Below, one piece after another: positions 41,342 through 48,834 of a stretch of 64,000 nt of DNA. The notes below the pieces were generated by a model. It saw only the letters and a program-made list of their open reading frames with translations. It was not told the DNA's origin and did not search any database. The number at the start of each line of letters is the position of its first letter. Positions within the stretch are counted from its first letter, which is position 1. Source of the DNA: Amycolatopsis deserti (GTDB lineage: Bacteria; Actinomycetota; Actinomycetes; Mycobacteriales; Pseudonocardiaceae); assembly GCF_014653945.1 (NCBI RefSeq), contig NZ_BNAU01000011.1, positions 124,001 to 188,000 on the forward strand, read 5' to 3'. The position numbers and the translations under genes were made by a program.

Positions 41342-41559
41342 CCGAACGGACCGCGATGCTGCACGGCGACACCGTGTACCGCATCCACTGGAAACTCGGC
41401 ACGGACCTGCTGGTCGGTGTCTGCTACTGCGGAGCCGAGCACGAGTCGGAGGACCCGGTCGAGCTGTGGGAGTGGCTGCTGGCCCACCCCGACGGCCACG
41501 ACGGGCCGGCGGAGCCCGCCGGCGACCCGGTGCTCGCGGGCGCGGGGAGGTCGCGATGA
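41338..41559 (+). CDS. Small Cys-containing protein of the Rieske operon, unknown
   Basis: A 73-aa protein overlapping both neighbours by ATGA, so it is translated with them. I do not recognise a family. Features: IHWKLGTDLLVGVCYCGAEHE with a C-x-C-G pair, followed by an acidic helix PVELWEWLLAHPDGHDG and a Gly/Pro/Ala-rich end. The CxCG motif with nearby His could bind a metal, or the protein could help assembly or electron transfer of the oxygenase. That is inference from position. The codon usage and double coupling make it a convincing real gene. Confidence 0.75.
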   Translation: MTERTAMLHGDTVYRIHWKLGTDLLVGVCYCGAEHESEDPVELWEWLLAHPDGHDGPAEPAGDPVLAGAGRSR

Positions 41560-42518
41560 CGTCGGTGCTGACCGAAGTGGAACTCGACGTCCGGTTGGCG
41601 GACAAGGAAGTTCTCGCCGACGGCGTGGTGCGGCTGACGCTGCGCCACCCGTCCGGCGAGCCGCTGCCCGCCTGGGAACCGGGCGCGCACCTGGACCTCC
41701 TGCTCGGCGAGGGGCTGGTGCGCCAGTACTCGTTGTGCGGGGACCCGGCCGACTCCTCGGCGCTGCAGGTCGCGGTGCTGCGCGAGCCGGACGGGCGCGG
41801 CGGTTCGGCCCACGTGCACGATCGTTTGTCCACAGGGGACACCGTCCGGATCCGTGGTCCGCGCAACCACTTCCGGCTCGTCGAGTCGCCGCGGTACCTG
41901 TTCGTCGCCGGCGGGATCGGGATCACGCCGATCGTGCCGATGATCGCGCGGGCCGCGGCCGCAGGCGCGGACTGGCGGCTGGTGTACGGCGGGCGGTCGC
42001 GGGCGTCGATGGCGTTCCGCGAGGAGCTGGTGGCGCGCTACGGCGACCGGGTCGAGATCCGGCCGCAGGACGAGACCGGGCTGCTCGACCTCGACGCGCT
42101 GCTGCGCCGGCCGCGCCCGGGGGTGGCGGTGTACTGCTGCGGGCCGGAGCCGTTGCTGGCCGCGGTCGAGCAGCGCTGTGCGTCCTGGCCGCCGGGTTCG
42201 CTGCACGTCGAACGGTTCTCGCCGAAGGCGGGCGCGGACGCGGGGGAGCGGACGACGTTCGAGGTGGAGCTGGCCGCCTCCGGGCGGACGGTGACCGTGC
42301 CCGCGGACAAGTCGATCCTGGCGGCGGTCGAGGAGGCCGGGGTCAACGTGTTGTCGTCGTGCCAGGAGGGCACGTGCGGCACGTGTGAGACCCCGGTGCT
42401 GGACGGTGTGCCGGACCACCGGGACTCGCTGCTCACCGAGGAGGAGCGAGCGGCGAACGACACGATGATGATCTGCGTGTCGCGGTCGTGCGGGCCGCGG
42501 CTGGTGCTGGATCTGTAG
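41556..42518 (+). CDS. Phthalate-dioxygenase-reductase-type oxidoreductase
   Basis: Reductase of 320 aa with three domains in order: flavin (GLVRQYSLCGDPADSS), NAD(P)H (VAGGIGITPIVPMI, CCGPEPLL) and a C-terminal plant-type [2Fe-2S] ferredoxin with Cys in SSCQEGTCGTCETPVLDG and MMICVSRS. This VanB/PDR architecture passes electrons from NADH to the Rieske oxygenase at 40295. It is last gene of the oxygenase transcript; the IclR gene starts 24 nt later with its own -10. Confidence 0.93.
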   Translation: MTSVLTEVELDVRLADKEVLADGVVRLTLRHPSGEPLPAWEPGAHLDLLLGEGLVRQYSLCGDPADSSALQVAVLREPDGRGGSAHVHDRLSTGDTVRIRGPRNHFRLVESPRYLFVAGGIGITPIVPMIARAAAAGADWRLVYGGRSRASMAFREELVARYGDRVEIRPQDETGLLDLDALLRRPRPGVAVYCCGPEPLLAAVEQRCASWPPGSLHVERFSPKAGADAGERTTFEVELAASGRTVTVPADKSILAAVEEAGVNVLSSCQEGTCGTCETPVLDGVPDHRDSLLTEEERAANDTMMICVSRSCGPRLVLDL

Positions 42519-42542
42519 ACCGCCCCGGGGCAGGATGATCGG

Positions 42543-43328
42543 ATGGACGGCGAAGTCCGGAGTGTCACCGGCAAGGTTCTCGCGCTGCTCGGCGCGTTCA
42601 CGCCGGCCTGCCCGGAGCTGACGTTGTCGGAGCTGGCGCGGCGGGCCGGGTTGTCGCTGGCGACCGCGCACCGGCGGGTCGCGGAGCTGGTGGCGTGGGG
42701 CGCGCTGGAGCGCGGCGCCGATGGCCGGTACCGCGTCGGGTTGCGGCTGTGGGAGGTCGCTTCGCTGGCGCCGCGCGGTCTCGGGCTGCGCGAGGCGGCG
42801 ATGCCGTTCCTGGAGGACCTGTACGAGGTCACGCACGAGAACGTGCAGCTCGCCGTGCGCGAGGGCCTGGAGCTGGTGTTCGTGGAACGGATTTCGGGCC
42901 GCAAGGCGGTTCCGGTGTGGACGCGGGTGGGCGGCCGGTTCGCGCTGCACGCCACGGGTGTCGGGCTGGCGTTGCTGGCGCACGCGCCGGTGGAGGTGCA
43001 GGAGGAGGTGCTGGGCGCGCCGCTGCAGGCGTACACGGAGAAGACGGTGACGAATCCGGCCCGGCTGCGGGAGATGCTCGCGGCGGTGCGCCAGACCGGC
43101 TACGCGGTGAGCGACGGCCAGGTGACGACCGACGCGGTTTCGGTGGCCGCGCCAGTGCGGGACGGCGAGGGCACGGTGATCGCGGCGGTCTCCCTGGTGG
43201 TCCACGCGAACGGCGCCCAGCCGGCGACGCTGGCGCCCCTGGTGCAGGCGGCGGCGCGCGGAATCGGCCGAGCGTGCGGCTCCCCCGGCGGGGCGCGGGT
43301 CTTCCCCCGGGAGCCGATCGCCCGGTGA
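42543..43328 (+). CDS. IclR-family regulator of the Rieske operon
   Basis: IclR regulator of 261 aa. The winged helix is LTLSELARRAGLSLATAHRRVAEL; the effector domain has HATGVGLALLAHAPVEVQ and RQTGYAVSDGQVTTDAVSVAAPV. CAGGAT six bases before the ATG without a ribosome site indicates a separate leaderless transcript, although it follows the reductase closely. It probably controls the oxygenase operon, perhaps through the palindrome at 40210. Confidence 0.92.
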   Translation: MDGEVRSVTGKVLALLGAFTPACPELTLSELARRAGLSLATAHRRVAELVAWGALERGADGRYRVGLRLWEVASLAPRGLGLREAAMPFLEDLYEVTHENVQLAVREGLELVFVERISGRKAVPVWTRVGGRFALHATGVGLALLAHAPVEVQEEVLGAPLQAYTEKTVTNPARLREMLAAVRQTGYAVSDGQVTTDAVSVAAPVRDGEGTVIAAVSLVVHANGAQPATLAPLVQAAARGIGRACGSPGGARVFPREPIAR

Positions 43329-43377
43329 GCCCGGCAGCGGCTTCTCAACACAACGGTTCTCCCGCGGGAGCCGATCG
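43300..43377 (+). repeat. Partial duplication of the IclR gene 3' end
   Basis: The sequence 43300-43320 near the end of the gene (CCCGGGAGCCGATCG) recurs at 43357-43377 beyond the stop as CCCGCGGGAGCCGATCG, 57 bp away. The second copy can form a short CTCC-CGCG-GGAG stem. It resembles the clearer tail duplications at 7130 and 51660 but is shorter, so chance cannot be excluded. Confidence 0.45.
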
Positions 43378-43418
43378 TATCGGCCGCCACCGACAGTTCC
43401 GGGCGCTAGCGTGCCGGT

Positions 43419-44225
43419 ATGAGCTTCGCCGAGCTGCACCACACCGGCAAACCCCTGCTGCTGCCCAACGCCTGGGATCACGCCTCCGCCGCGGTCCTGG
43501 TCGCGGAGGGCTTTCCGGCGATCGGCACCACCAGCCTGGGCGTCGCCGCCGCGGCCGGCCTGCCCGACGGCACCGGCGCGACCCGCGACGAGACCCTCGC
43601 GCTCGCCCGCCGCCTCACCCGGCTGCCCTGCCACATCACCGTGGACATCGAAGGCGGCTTCTACGACGACCCCGCCGAGGTCGCCGCCCTCGGGGCCGAA
43701 CTCGCCGCGCTGGGCGTGGCCGGGGTGAACCTCGAGGACGGCCGCGACAACGGCCGCCTAGCCGATCCGGCCCACCAGCAAGAACTGATCGCCGCGCTCA
43801 AGGCCGCCGCCCCCGGCCTGTTCGTCAACGCCCGCACCGACACGCACTGGCTCGCCACCGGCGAGGACCCCGTCGCCCGCGTCCGCGCCTACCAGGAGGC
43901 CGGGGCCGACGGGGTGTTCGTGCCCGGTCTGCCGGACGAGGCGTCGATCGCCGCGGTGGTCGCGGCGGCCGACGTCCCGGTGAACGTGCTGTTCTCGCCG
44001 TCCGGTCCGTCACTGGACCGGCTCGGCGAACTGGGCGTGCGGCGGGTCAGCCTCGGCTCGCTGCTGTTCCGGGCGGCGCTGGAGGCGGTGGTCCGCACGG
44101 CCCATGCCGTCGCCACCGGCGGCGAGATCCCGCCCGTCCCGGCCTACGCCGACGTGCAGGCGCTCAGCTCGCCCGGAACAACCGCCGCACCACCGCGGCC
44201 AGGATCGCCAGCAACGCCACGGTGA
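43419..44225 (+). CDS. Isocitrate lyase/PEP mutase-family enzyme
   Basis: TIM-barrel enzyme of 268 aa of the PEP mutase/isocitrate lyase superfamily. The start LLLPNAWDHASAAVLVAEGFPAIGTTS is typical of the small oxaloacetase/carboxyvinyl-phosphonate group. Asp and Glu metal ligands lie in ITVDIEGGFYDD and GVNLEDGRD, followed by VNARTDTHWLA. The Lys-Lys-Cys-Gly-His motif of true isocitrate lyases is absent, so C-C cleavage or mutase activity on a small 2-oxo acid is likely. TAGCGT lies six bases before the ATG (leaderless). The last 62 nt overlap the convergent transporter gene. Confidence 0.87.
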   Translation: MSFAELHHTGKPLLLPNAWDHASAAVLVAEGFPAIGTTSLGVAAAAGLPDGTGATRDETLALARRLTRLPCHITVDIEGGFYDDPAEVAALGAELAALGVAGVNLEDGRDNGRLADPAHQQELIAALKAAAPGLFVNARTDTHWLATGEDPVARVRAYQEAGADGVFVPGLPDEASIAAVVAAADVPVNVLFSPSGPSLDRLGELGVRRVSLGSLLFRAALEAVVRTAHAVATGGEIPPVPAYADVQALSSPGTTAAPPRPGSPATPR

Positions 44226-45396
44226 ACCCGAGCAGCGCGACCCGGATGTCCACCGCCTGCGTGGCCACCCCGAGCGCGAGCACCGCCACCGCGAGCCCGG
44301 CGTAGGCGGCGAGGAACAGCCCGGCCAGCGCCTCGCCACGGCTCTCCGCCGGGGCCAGGCCGAGCACGATCCCGATGCTGGCCTTGAACCCGGCGCCCGC
44401 CCCGGCGCCGGCGAGCACCGCGCCGAGCAGGAACAACGCGAGGCTGGGCAGCCACACCGCCACCGTCACCAGCACGAGCCCGGCCGTCAGTAGCCCGAGC
44501 CCGGTGGCGAGCAACCGCCGCAGCGCCGTGCGCGCCAGCACGATCTGCGCCACCGCGGCGGCCCCGAACACGGCGAACACGCTCACCCCGGCCAGCGCGT
44601 GCGAGTGCTGGTGCAGGGTGTTCGCCAGGAACCCCGGCGCGAGCGAGGTGAACAGGCCGAACACGGCGAACTCGGCGAGCGCGGCCGCTCCCGCGGCGAG
44701 GTAGCGCGAGCGCGCGTGCGGCGGCACCGAGACCCGCTGCGGGCGGTAACGCACACGCGTGGCGGTCACGGTCTCCGGCGTCAGCATCACCGCGAGCGCG
44801 CCGAGCAGCATCAGCGCCTGGAACACCAGGTAGGGCACGTGCAGCGGGTCGCCCACGTACTCGGCCAGCAGCCCGGCCACGAGCGGGCCCAGCCCGATGC
44901 CGCCGAGGTTGGCCGCCGTCGCGACGACGTCGGCCCGGGTCCGCGCGGCGCCCGGCCGGGCGGCCAGGTGCAGTTCGGTCAGGTGCGCGGTGGCGGTGGC
45001 GGTCAGCATGCCGATGCTGATGCCGGACAGGAACCGCGCCGCGAGCAGCGCGGGCACCGACGACCAGGCCAGGAACACGACCCCGGCCAGCACGTTGACC
45101 AGCACCGCGGGCACCAGCACGCGGCGGCGGCCCACCCAGTCGGACACGTGACCGGCCACGAACAGGCTGGCGATCACGCCGAGCGCGTACGCGGCGAAGA
45201 CGAGGGTGACCGTGAACGGGCCGAACCCGTCCTTGGCCTGGTACAGCACGTACAACGGCGCCGGGGCCGCGGAGAAGCCCATGGTCACGGCGAAGGTGTA
45301 GGCGACGAGCCAGAAGCCCGCGCCGTGACGTCGGGACGCGGTGCGCGGGGTGATGGTCTCAGTGATCACGACCCCAGAGTGCGCCCGCTCGGCCAT
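44164..45396 (-). CDS. MFS transporter
   Basis: Twelve-helix MFS permease of 410 aa. It has FAVTMGFSAAPAPLYVLYQ at the first helix, GHVSDWVGRRRVL as the loop 2-3 motif and RFLSGISIGMLTA, and ends VVRRLFRAS. The subgroup resembles sugar-efflux/drug exporters of actinomycetes; the substrate is unknown. ATG 45396 is taken as the start; an in-frame TTG at 45405 is possible. It is divergent from a LysR gene with a LysR box between the two, so probably LysR-controlled. Confidence 0.88.
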   Translation of the reverse strand: MAERAHSGVVITETITPRTASRRHGAGFWLVAYTFAVTMGFSAAPAPLYVLYQAKDGFGPFTVTLVFAAYALGVIASLFVAGHVSDWVGRRRVLVPAVLVNVLAGVVFLAWSSVPALLAARFLSGISIGMLTATATAHLTELHLAARPGAARTRADVVATAANLGGIGLGPLVAGLLAEYVGDPLHVPYLVFQALMLLGALAVMLTPETVTATRVRYRPQRVSVPPHARSRYLAAGAAALAEFAVFGLFTSLAPGFLANTLHQHSHALAGVSVFAVFGAAAVAQIVLARTALRRLLATGLGLLTAGLVLVTVAVWLPSLALFLLGAVLAGAGAGAGFKASIGIVLGLAPAESRGEALAGLFLAAYAGLAVAVLALGVATQAVDIRVALLGFTVALLAILAAVVRRLFRAS

Positions 45397-45423
45397 CTCG
45401 TCCAACGAATGTTTTCGCTCGCA

Positions 45424-45448
45424 GCTATCGCGGTGTTAGATAGCCAGG
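45424..45448. promoter_or_regulatory. LysR box and leaderless -10 between MFS and LysR genes
   Basis: GCTATC (45424-45429) and GATAGC (45439-45444) form a perfect inverted repeat with a 9-bp spacer, the classic ATC-N9-GAT (T-N11-A) LysR site. TAGATA (45437-45442) overlaps its right arm and lies six bases before the lysR GTG. Binding there would repress lysR and could activate the divergent transporter. Confidence 0.68.
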
Positions 45449-46333
45449 GTGGAACTGCGTCAGCTGTCGTACTTCGTGGCGGTCGCCGAGGAGCTGAGCT
45501 TCACGCGCGCGGCCCAGCGGTTGCGGGTCGTGCAGTCGGCCGTGTCGACCGCGATCCGCGCGCTGGAGCGGGAGGTCGGCGCCGAGTTGTTCGACCGGGA
45601 CAGCCGGCGGGTCGCCCTGACCGCCGCCGGCGCGGCCATGCTGCCCGAGGCGCGGACCGCACTGGCAGCGGCACGCGCGGCGGCCCAGGCCGCGGCGGGC
45701 GCGAGCGGTGAGGTGCGGGGCATCGTGACCATGGGCACGCTCCTGTCGACCGGGAGGGTGAATGTGCCGCGGTTGCTGGGGCGGTTCTCGCGTCGGCACC
45801 CGCGCGCCGCCGTGCGGTTGCAGTACTCGCCGTCCGGCTCGGCGGGGCACGCGCGGGCGGTGCTGGACGGGCGGATGGACCTGGCGCTGGCGTCCCTGCC
45901 GGGGCGGGCGCCGGCCGGGCTGGCGCACGAGATCATCGCGGAGGAGGACCTGAGCCTGCTGGCCGCGCCGGACCACCCGGTGGCGCGCCGGGGCGTGGTG
46001 ACGCTCGCCGAGCTGGCTGACGAGTCCTTTGTGGACTTCCCGGTCGGGTGGGGGAACCGGACGCTGGTCGACCGCGCCTTCGCCGGCGCGGGCCTGAGCC
46101 GCCAGGTGCCGCTGGAGGTGTCGGATTACGTCACCGCGCGGGCGCTCATCTGCCAGGGGCTCGGGGTGGGTTTCCTGCCCTCGGGCGCGGCGGAGGAGAT
46201 GACGGGCGTGGTGTCGGTGCCGCTGGCCGAGCCGCTGCGCTGGTCGGTCTCGGTGATCCACTCGGCGACGCGGCCACTGTCCCCCGCGGCGGCGGCCCTG
46301 CTCCGGGAGGTGCGCGCGGAGCTGGAGGTTTAG
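45449..46333 (+). CDS. LysR-family transcriptional regulator
   Basis: LysR regulator of 294 aa. HTH domain: ELRQLSYFVAVAEELSFTRAAQRLRVVQSAVSTAIRALE. The effector domain contains VRLQYSPSGSAGHARAVLDGRMDLALASLPG and FVDFPVGWGNRTL, and GLGVGFLPSGAAEEM near the end. The GTG start is leaderless by position. It is divergent from the MFS transporter and probably controls it; its 3' end meets the convergent MarR gene with a 4-nt overlap. Confidence 0.92.
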   Translation: MELRQLSYFVAVAEELSFTRAAQRLRVVQSAVSTAIRALEREVGAELFDRDSRRVALTAAGAAMLPEARTALAAARAAAQAAAGASGEVRGIVTMGTLLSTGRVNVPRLLGRFSRRHPRAAVRLQYSPSGSAGHARAVLDGRMDLALASLPGRAPAGLAHEIIAEEDLSLLAAPDHPVARRGVVTLAELADESFVDFPVGWGNRTLVDRAFAGAGLSRQVPLEVSDYVTARALICQGLGVGFLPSGAAEEMTGVVSVPLAEPLRWSVSVIHSATRPLSPAAAALLREVRAELEV

Positions 46334-46704
46334 CGTGCGGTCTCCAGATTGCGGGCCATCGTCGCCAATGTCCGGACCGTGTCGGCGTACTGGTCGTCCG
46401 TCAGGCCGGTGAGGGACAGCTCGCGGAAACGCCGCACCCGCTCGGCGATCTCCGCCCGCGCGGTGCGCCCGTCGTCGGTGAGGGTGCCGTCCGTGGTGAT
46501 CCACCCGCGGGTCACCAGATCGGCCCGGGCTTCGTCGGCGCCGTCGAACACCGCCAGCGCCTCGGCGCCGTGGCGCGAAGTGTTGAGCGCCTGCCAGTGC
46601 CGCCGCGTCAGGCCGCGGTCGGCGAGCACGCCGGTGAGGCCGTCCTCCAGCAGGTTGTGCAGGTGCTTGAGCCAGAAACCGATGGGCCGGTCGAGCGGGT
46701 CCAC
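46330..46704 (-). CDS. MarR-like regulator
   Basis: Winged-helix protein of 124 aa of the MarR type. FWLKHLHNLLEDGLTGVLADRGLTRRHWQALN is the dimerisation/first helical part and LVTRGWITTDGTLTDDGRTARAEI the wing region. The GTG start at 46704 has AGGAG six bases upstream; upstream in-frame codons would run into the operator palindrome. It is divergent from a second MarR-like gene, sharing a palindrome between them. Confidence 0.82.
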   Translation of the reverse strand: MDPLDRPIGFWLKHLHNLLEDGLTGVLADRGLTRRHWQALNTSRHGAEALAVFDGADEARADLVTRGWITTDGTLTDDGRTARAEIAERVRRFRELSLTGLTDDQYADTVRTLATMARNLETAR

Positions 46705-46717
46705 GACAACTCCTATG

Positions 46718-46740
46718 TAAGATGACATGTAGTTGTCTTA
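46718..46740. promoter_or_regulatory. Operator palindrome between the two MarR genes
   Basis: TAAGATGAC and GTTGTCTTA are symmetric at seven of nine positions around a 5-nt centre, the size and form of a MarR-family site. It ends 13 nt before the leftward GTG and 20 nt before the rightward ATG, so one site could repress both promoters. Confidence 0.6.
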
Positions 46741-46760
46741 GAGTATGAATGAGGACGCGG

Positions 46761-47213
46761 ATGGACCGCAACGCCGAAACGATCGCCCGCGCGCTGGCCG
46801 CCCTGCGCCGCGCGCAGTCACGCCGCGCGCTGGGCCGGTTGTCGCGGGAGCGGGGGAGGCGCAGCCCGGTGCCGGACGCCGTGTACGAGCTGCTGGACGT
46901 CGTCGCGGCCGCCGAGCGGCCGCCGACGGTCACCGAAGCTGCCGCCGCGCTCGGTACCGATCAGCCCCGCGCGAGCCGCTTGACCGCGCAGGCTCTGGAA
47001 GCGGGACTGCTGCGCCGGCGCGCCGACCAGGGCGACGGCCGTCGTTCACTGCTGGAGCCCACGGCCGGTGGCCGGCGGGCACTCGAGGAGATCCAGGCGT
47101 TCCGCGCCGGGGTGGTCGCCGAGGTGACGGCCGGGTGGGATCCGGACGACCGGGCGGCGCTCGCGGAGCTGTTGGCCCGGTTCACGCGGGACTTCACCGC
47201 GCTGGTGCGGTGA
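46761..47213 (+). CDS. MarR-family transcriptional regulator
   Basis: MarR regulator of 150 aa. The winged helix is PPTVTEAAAALGTDQPRASRLTAQALEAGLLRRRADQGDGRRSLLEPT, flanked by dimerisation helices at both ends. ATG 46761 has GAGG six bases upstream and gives the usual family length; ATG 46749 is the alternative. It is divergent from the smaller MarR-like gene. Confidence 0.9.
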   Translation: MDRNAETIARALAALRRAQSRRALGRLSRERGRRSPVPDAVYELLDVVAAAERPPTVTEAAAALGTDQPRASRLTAQALEAGLLRRRADQGDGRRSLLEPTAGGRRALEEIQAFRAGVVAEVTAGWDPDDRAALAELLARFTRDFTALVR

Positions 47214-47222
47214 CCACGATGC

Positions 47223-47498
47223 TCAGGCGGCGTGCGCCTGCTGCGCCCGGAGCGCGGCGAGTCCGGCCTCGGTGGGCACGACGGGCACGTCCTCGGCGCC
47301 CGGGCCGGGCGTGGCGGAGATCAGCTTGCGCCAGCTGAGCCGGTCGAGCGCCTCGCACTCCCACGGCGGGACGCGCCCGGCCGCGGCGCCGTCGGGGCCG
47401 GCCCACATGTAGCAGGTGGGCGCCCCCCACAGGCCATTGTGGAACAGGATGAGCCCGGCGGCCGCGTCGGCCAGGGCCTGCAGTTCTTGCGCGGTCAT
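47223..47498 (-). CDS. Hypothetical protein
   Basis: A 91-aa protein with no family I recognise. It has a short N-terminal helix (TAQELQALADAAAGLILF), an aromatic segment HNGLWGAPTCYMWAGPDG and a helical end LAALRAQQAHAA. A single Cys and two Trp are present. There is no good ribosome site before the ATG. It is supported by coding-like third-position GC and by its tidy convergence, 9 nt from the MarR stop. It could be a small MarR-linked protein or a spurious frame. Confidence 0.5.
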   Translation of the reverse strand: MTAQELQALADAAAGLILFHNGLWGAPTCYMWAGPDGAAAGRVPPWECEALDRLSWRKLISATPGPGAEDVPVVPTEAGLAALRAQQAHAA

Positions 47499-47555
47499 AC
47501 CACAAAGGGTGCCCGCCGGCGAGCGGAGCACACATCCGCCGAACCACCGAGTCGG

Positions 47556-48824
47556 CTACGTATTGTCATCCGTAGGTGTGGTCTGGCGCACAAGCGCCTC
47601 CAGCACGTCGGCCGCGACGGGCAGCGCGGCCTCGTCGACGTCGAAGTACGGGTTGTGGTGCGGCGCCGGGTTGCCGCCCCCGACGACCGTGTACGTGGCG
47701 AGGCCGCCCGCGCGCTGCACGGCTTCGGCGAAGAGGCTGGCGTCGTCGCTGCCGCCCATTTCGTGCAGCCGCACGGTCCGCTCGCCGTGACCGGTCGCGG
47801 CGGCGGCCGCGAGCACCGCGTCCAGCAGTTCGTCGTCGCAGGCCAGCGACGTCGAACCGCCGGTCTCTTCGATCTCCACGGCCACGCCCTGTGCCTGCGC
47901 GGCCCCGCACAGCACCTGCTTGACCCGCTCGGTGAGGTCCGCGTTCACCGCGCCGTCCTTCGACCGCGCCTCGCACGTCAGCTCGGCGACCGCGGGCACG
48001 ATGTTGACGTTGCCCCCGGCGTGCAGGGTGCCGACGTTGACCCGCGTGTCGGCGGCGGAGAACCGGGGCAGGGCGTGGATGCCGAGCACCGCCGTCGCGG
48101 CGGCGAGCAGCGCGTTGCGGCCGTCCTCGGGCGCTGCCGCCGCGTGCGAGGCGACCCCCGTGAACCGGGCGCGCATCTTGGTCGTGGCGAAGATGCCGGT
48201 GATCCCCGCCGCGACGGTCGTGGCGGGCAGATCCAGGCCCAGGTGCACAGCCAGGAACCGGTCGACCCCGGCGACGGCGTCCGCCGCGAGCATCGCGCGG
48301 GCGCCCCGGCCGCCCTCCTCGGCGGGCTGGAACAGGAACCGCACGGTGCCCGGGAAGTCGCGGTCGGCCAGGCGTCGCGCCAGCTCCAGCCCGATCGCCA
48401 CGTGCCCGTCGTGCCCGCACGCGTGCATGAACCCCTCGTACCGGGAGCGGAACCCGTTCGCCGCGGGCGCGTGCGCCGGGTCGTCGGCCTCGGTGACCGG
48501 CAGCGCGTCCATGTCGAACCGCAGCGCCCACGTCGGCCCGGGGCGGCGGCCGGCGAGGTCGGCGATGATCGCGGTGCCCTCGGCGGCGAACCGCCGCACG
48601 TCCTCGGCGTCCGCGCCGGTTTCGACGGCCCGGTCCGCGAAGCGCCGCAGCGTCGCTTCGTCCGGATAGGCGGGCACGCCCTCGCGCCGCATGGCCGCGA
48701 CGCCGGTGCGCACCTCCACCGGGAGCTCCCGCAGGTGCGCGAGCACCGTCGCCGCCGTCCGCACCTCGCAGAAGGCGGGTTCGGGGTGCGCGTGCACGTC
48801 CCGGCGCAGGGCGACCAGATCCAT
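47556..48824 (-). CDS. M20-family amidohydrolase (AbgA/aminobenzoyl-glutamate hydrolase-like)
   Basis: Dinuclear metallo-peptidase of 422 aa of the M20D group. Metal-ligand motifs: LRRDVHAHPEPAFCE at the N terminus, FMHACGHDGHVAIGLELA, FLFQPAEEGGRGA (catalytic Glu-Glu) and a C-terminal HHNPYFDVDEAAL. It is preceded by GAGAGGAGCCTG. It is coupled to an AbgT-type transporter upstream, the context of p-aminobenzoyl-glutamate hydrolases. E. coli uses AbgA plus AbgB; only one subunit gene is seen here. Confidence 0.9.
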   Translation of the reverse strand: MDLVALRRDVHAHPEPAFCEVRTAATVLAHLRELPVEVRTGVAAMRREGVPAYPDEATLRRFADRAVETGADAEDVRRFAAEGTAIIADLAGRRPGPTWALRFDMDALPVTEADDPAHAPAANGFRSRYEGFMHACGHDGHVAIGLELARRLADRDFPGTVRFLFQPAEEGGRGARAMLAADAVAGVDRFLAVHLGLDLPATTVAAGITGIFATTKMRARFTGVASHAAAAPEDGRNALLAAATAVLGIHALPRFSAADTRVNVGTLHAGGNVNIVPAVAELTCEARSKDGAVNADLTERVKQVLCGAAQAQGVAVEIEETGGSTSLACDDELLDAVLAAAAATGHGERTVRLHEMGGSDDASLFAEAVQRAGGLATYTVVGGGNPAPHHNPYFDVDEAALPVAADVLEALVRQTTPTDDNT

Positions 48825-48834
48825 CAGGCTCCTC

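Noticed and set aside
46330-46728. An upstream ATG at 46728 as the start of the smaller MarR-like gene.
   Set aside because: It would place the first codons inside the shared operator palindrome; GTG 46704 has a good AGGAG at the right distance.
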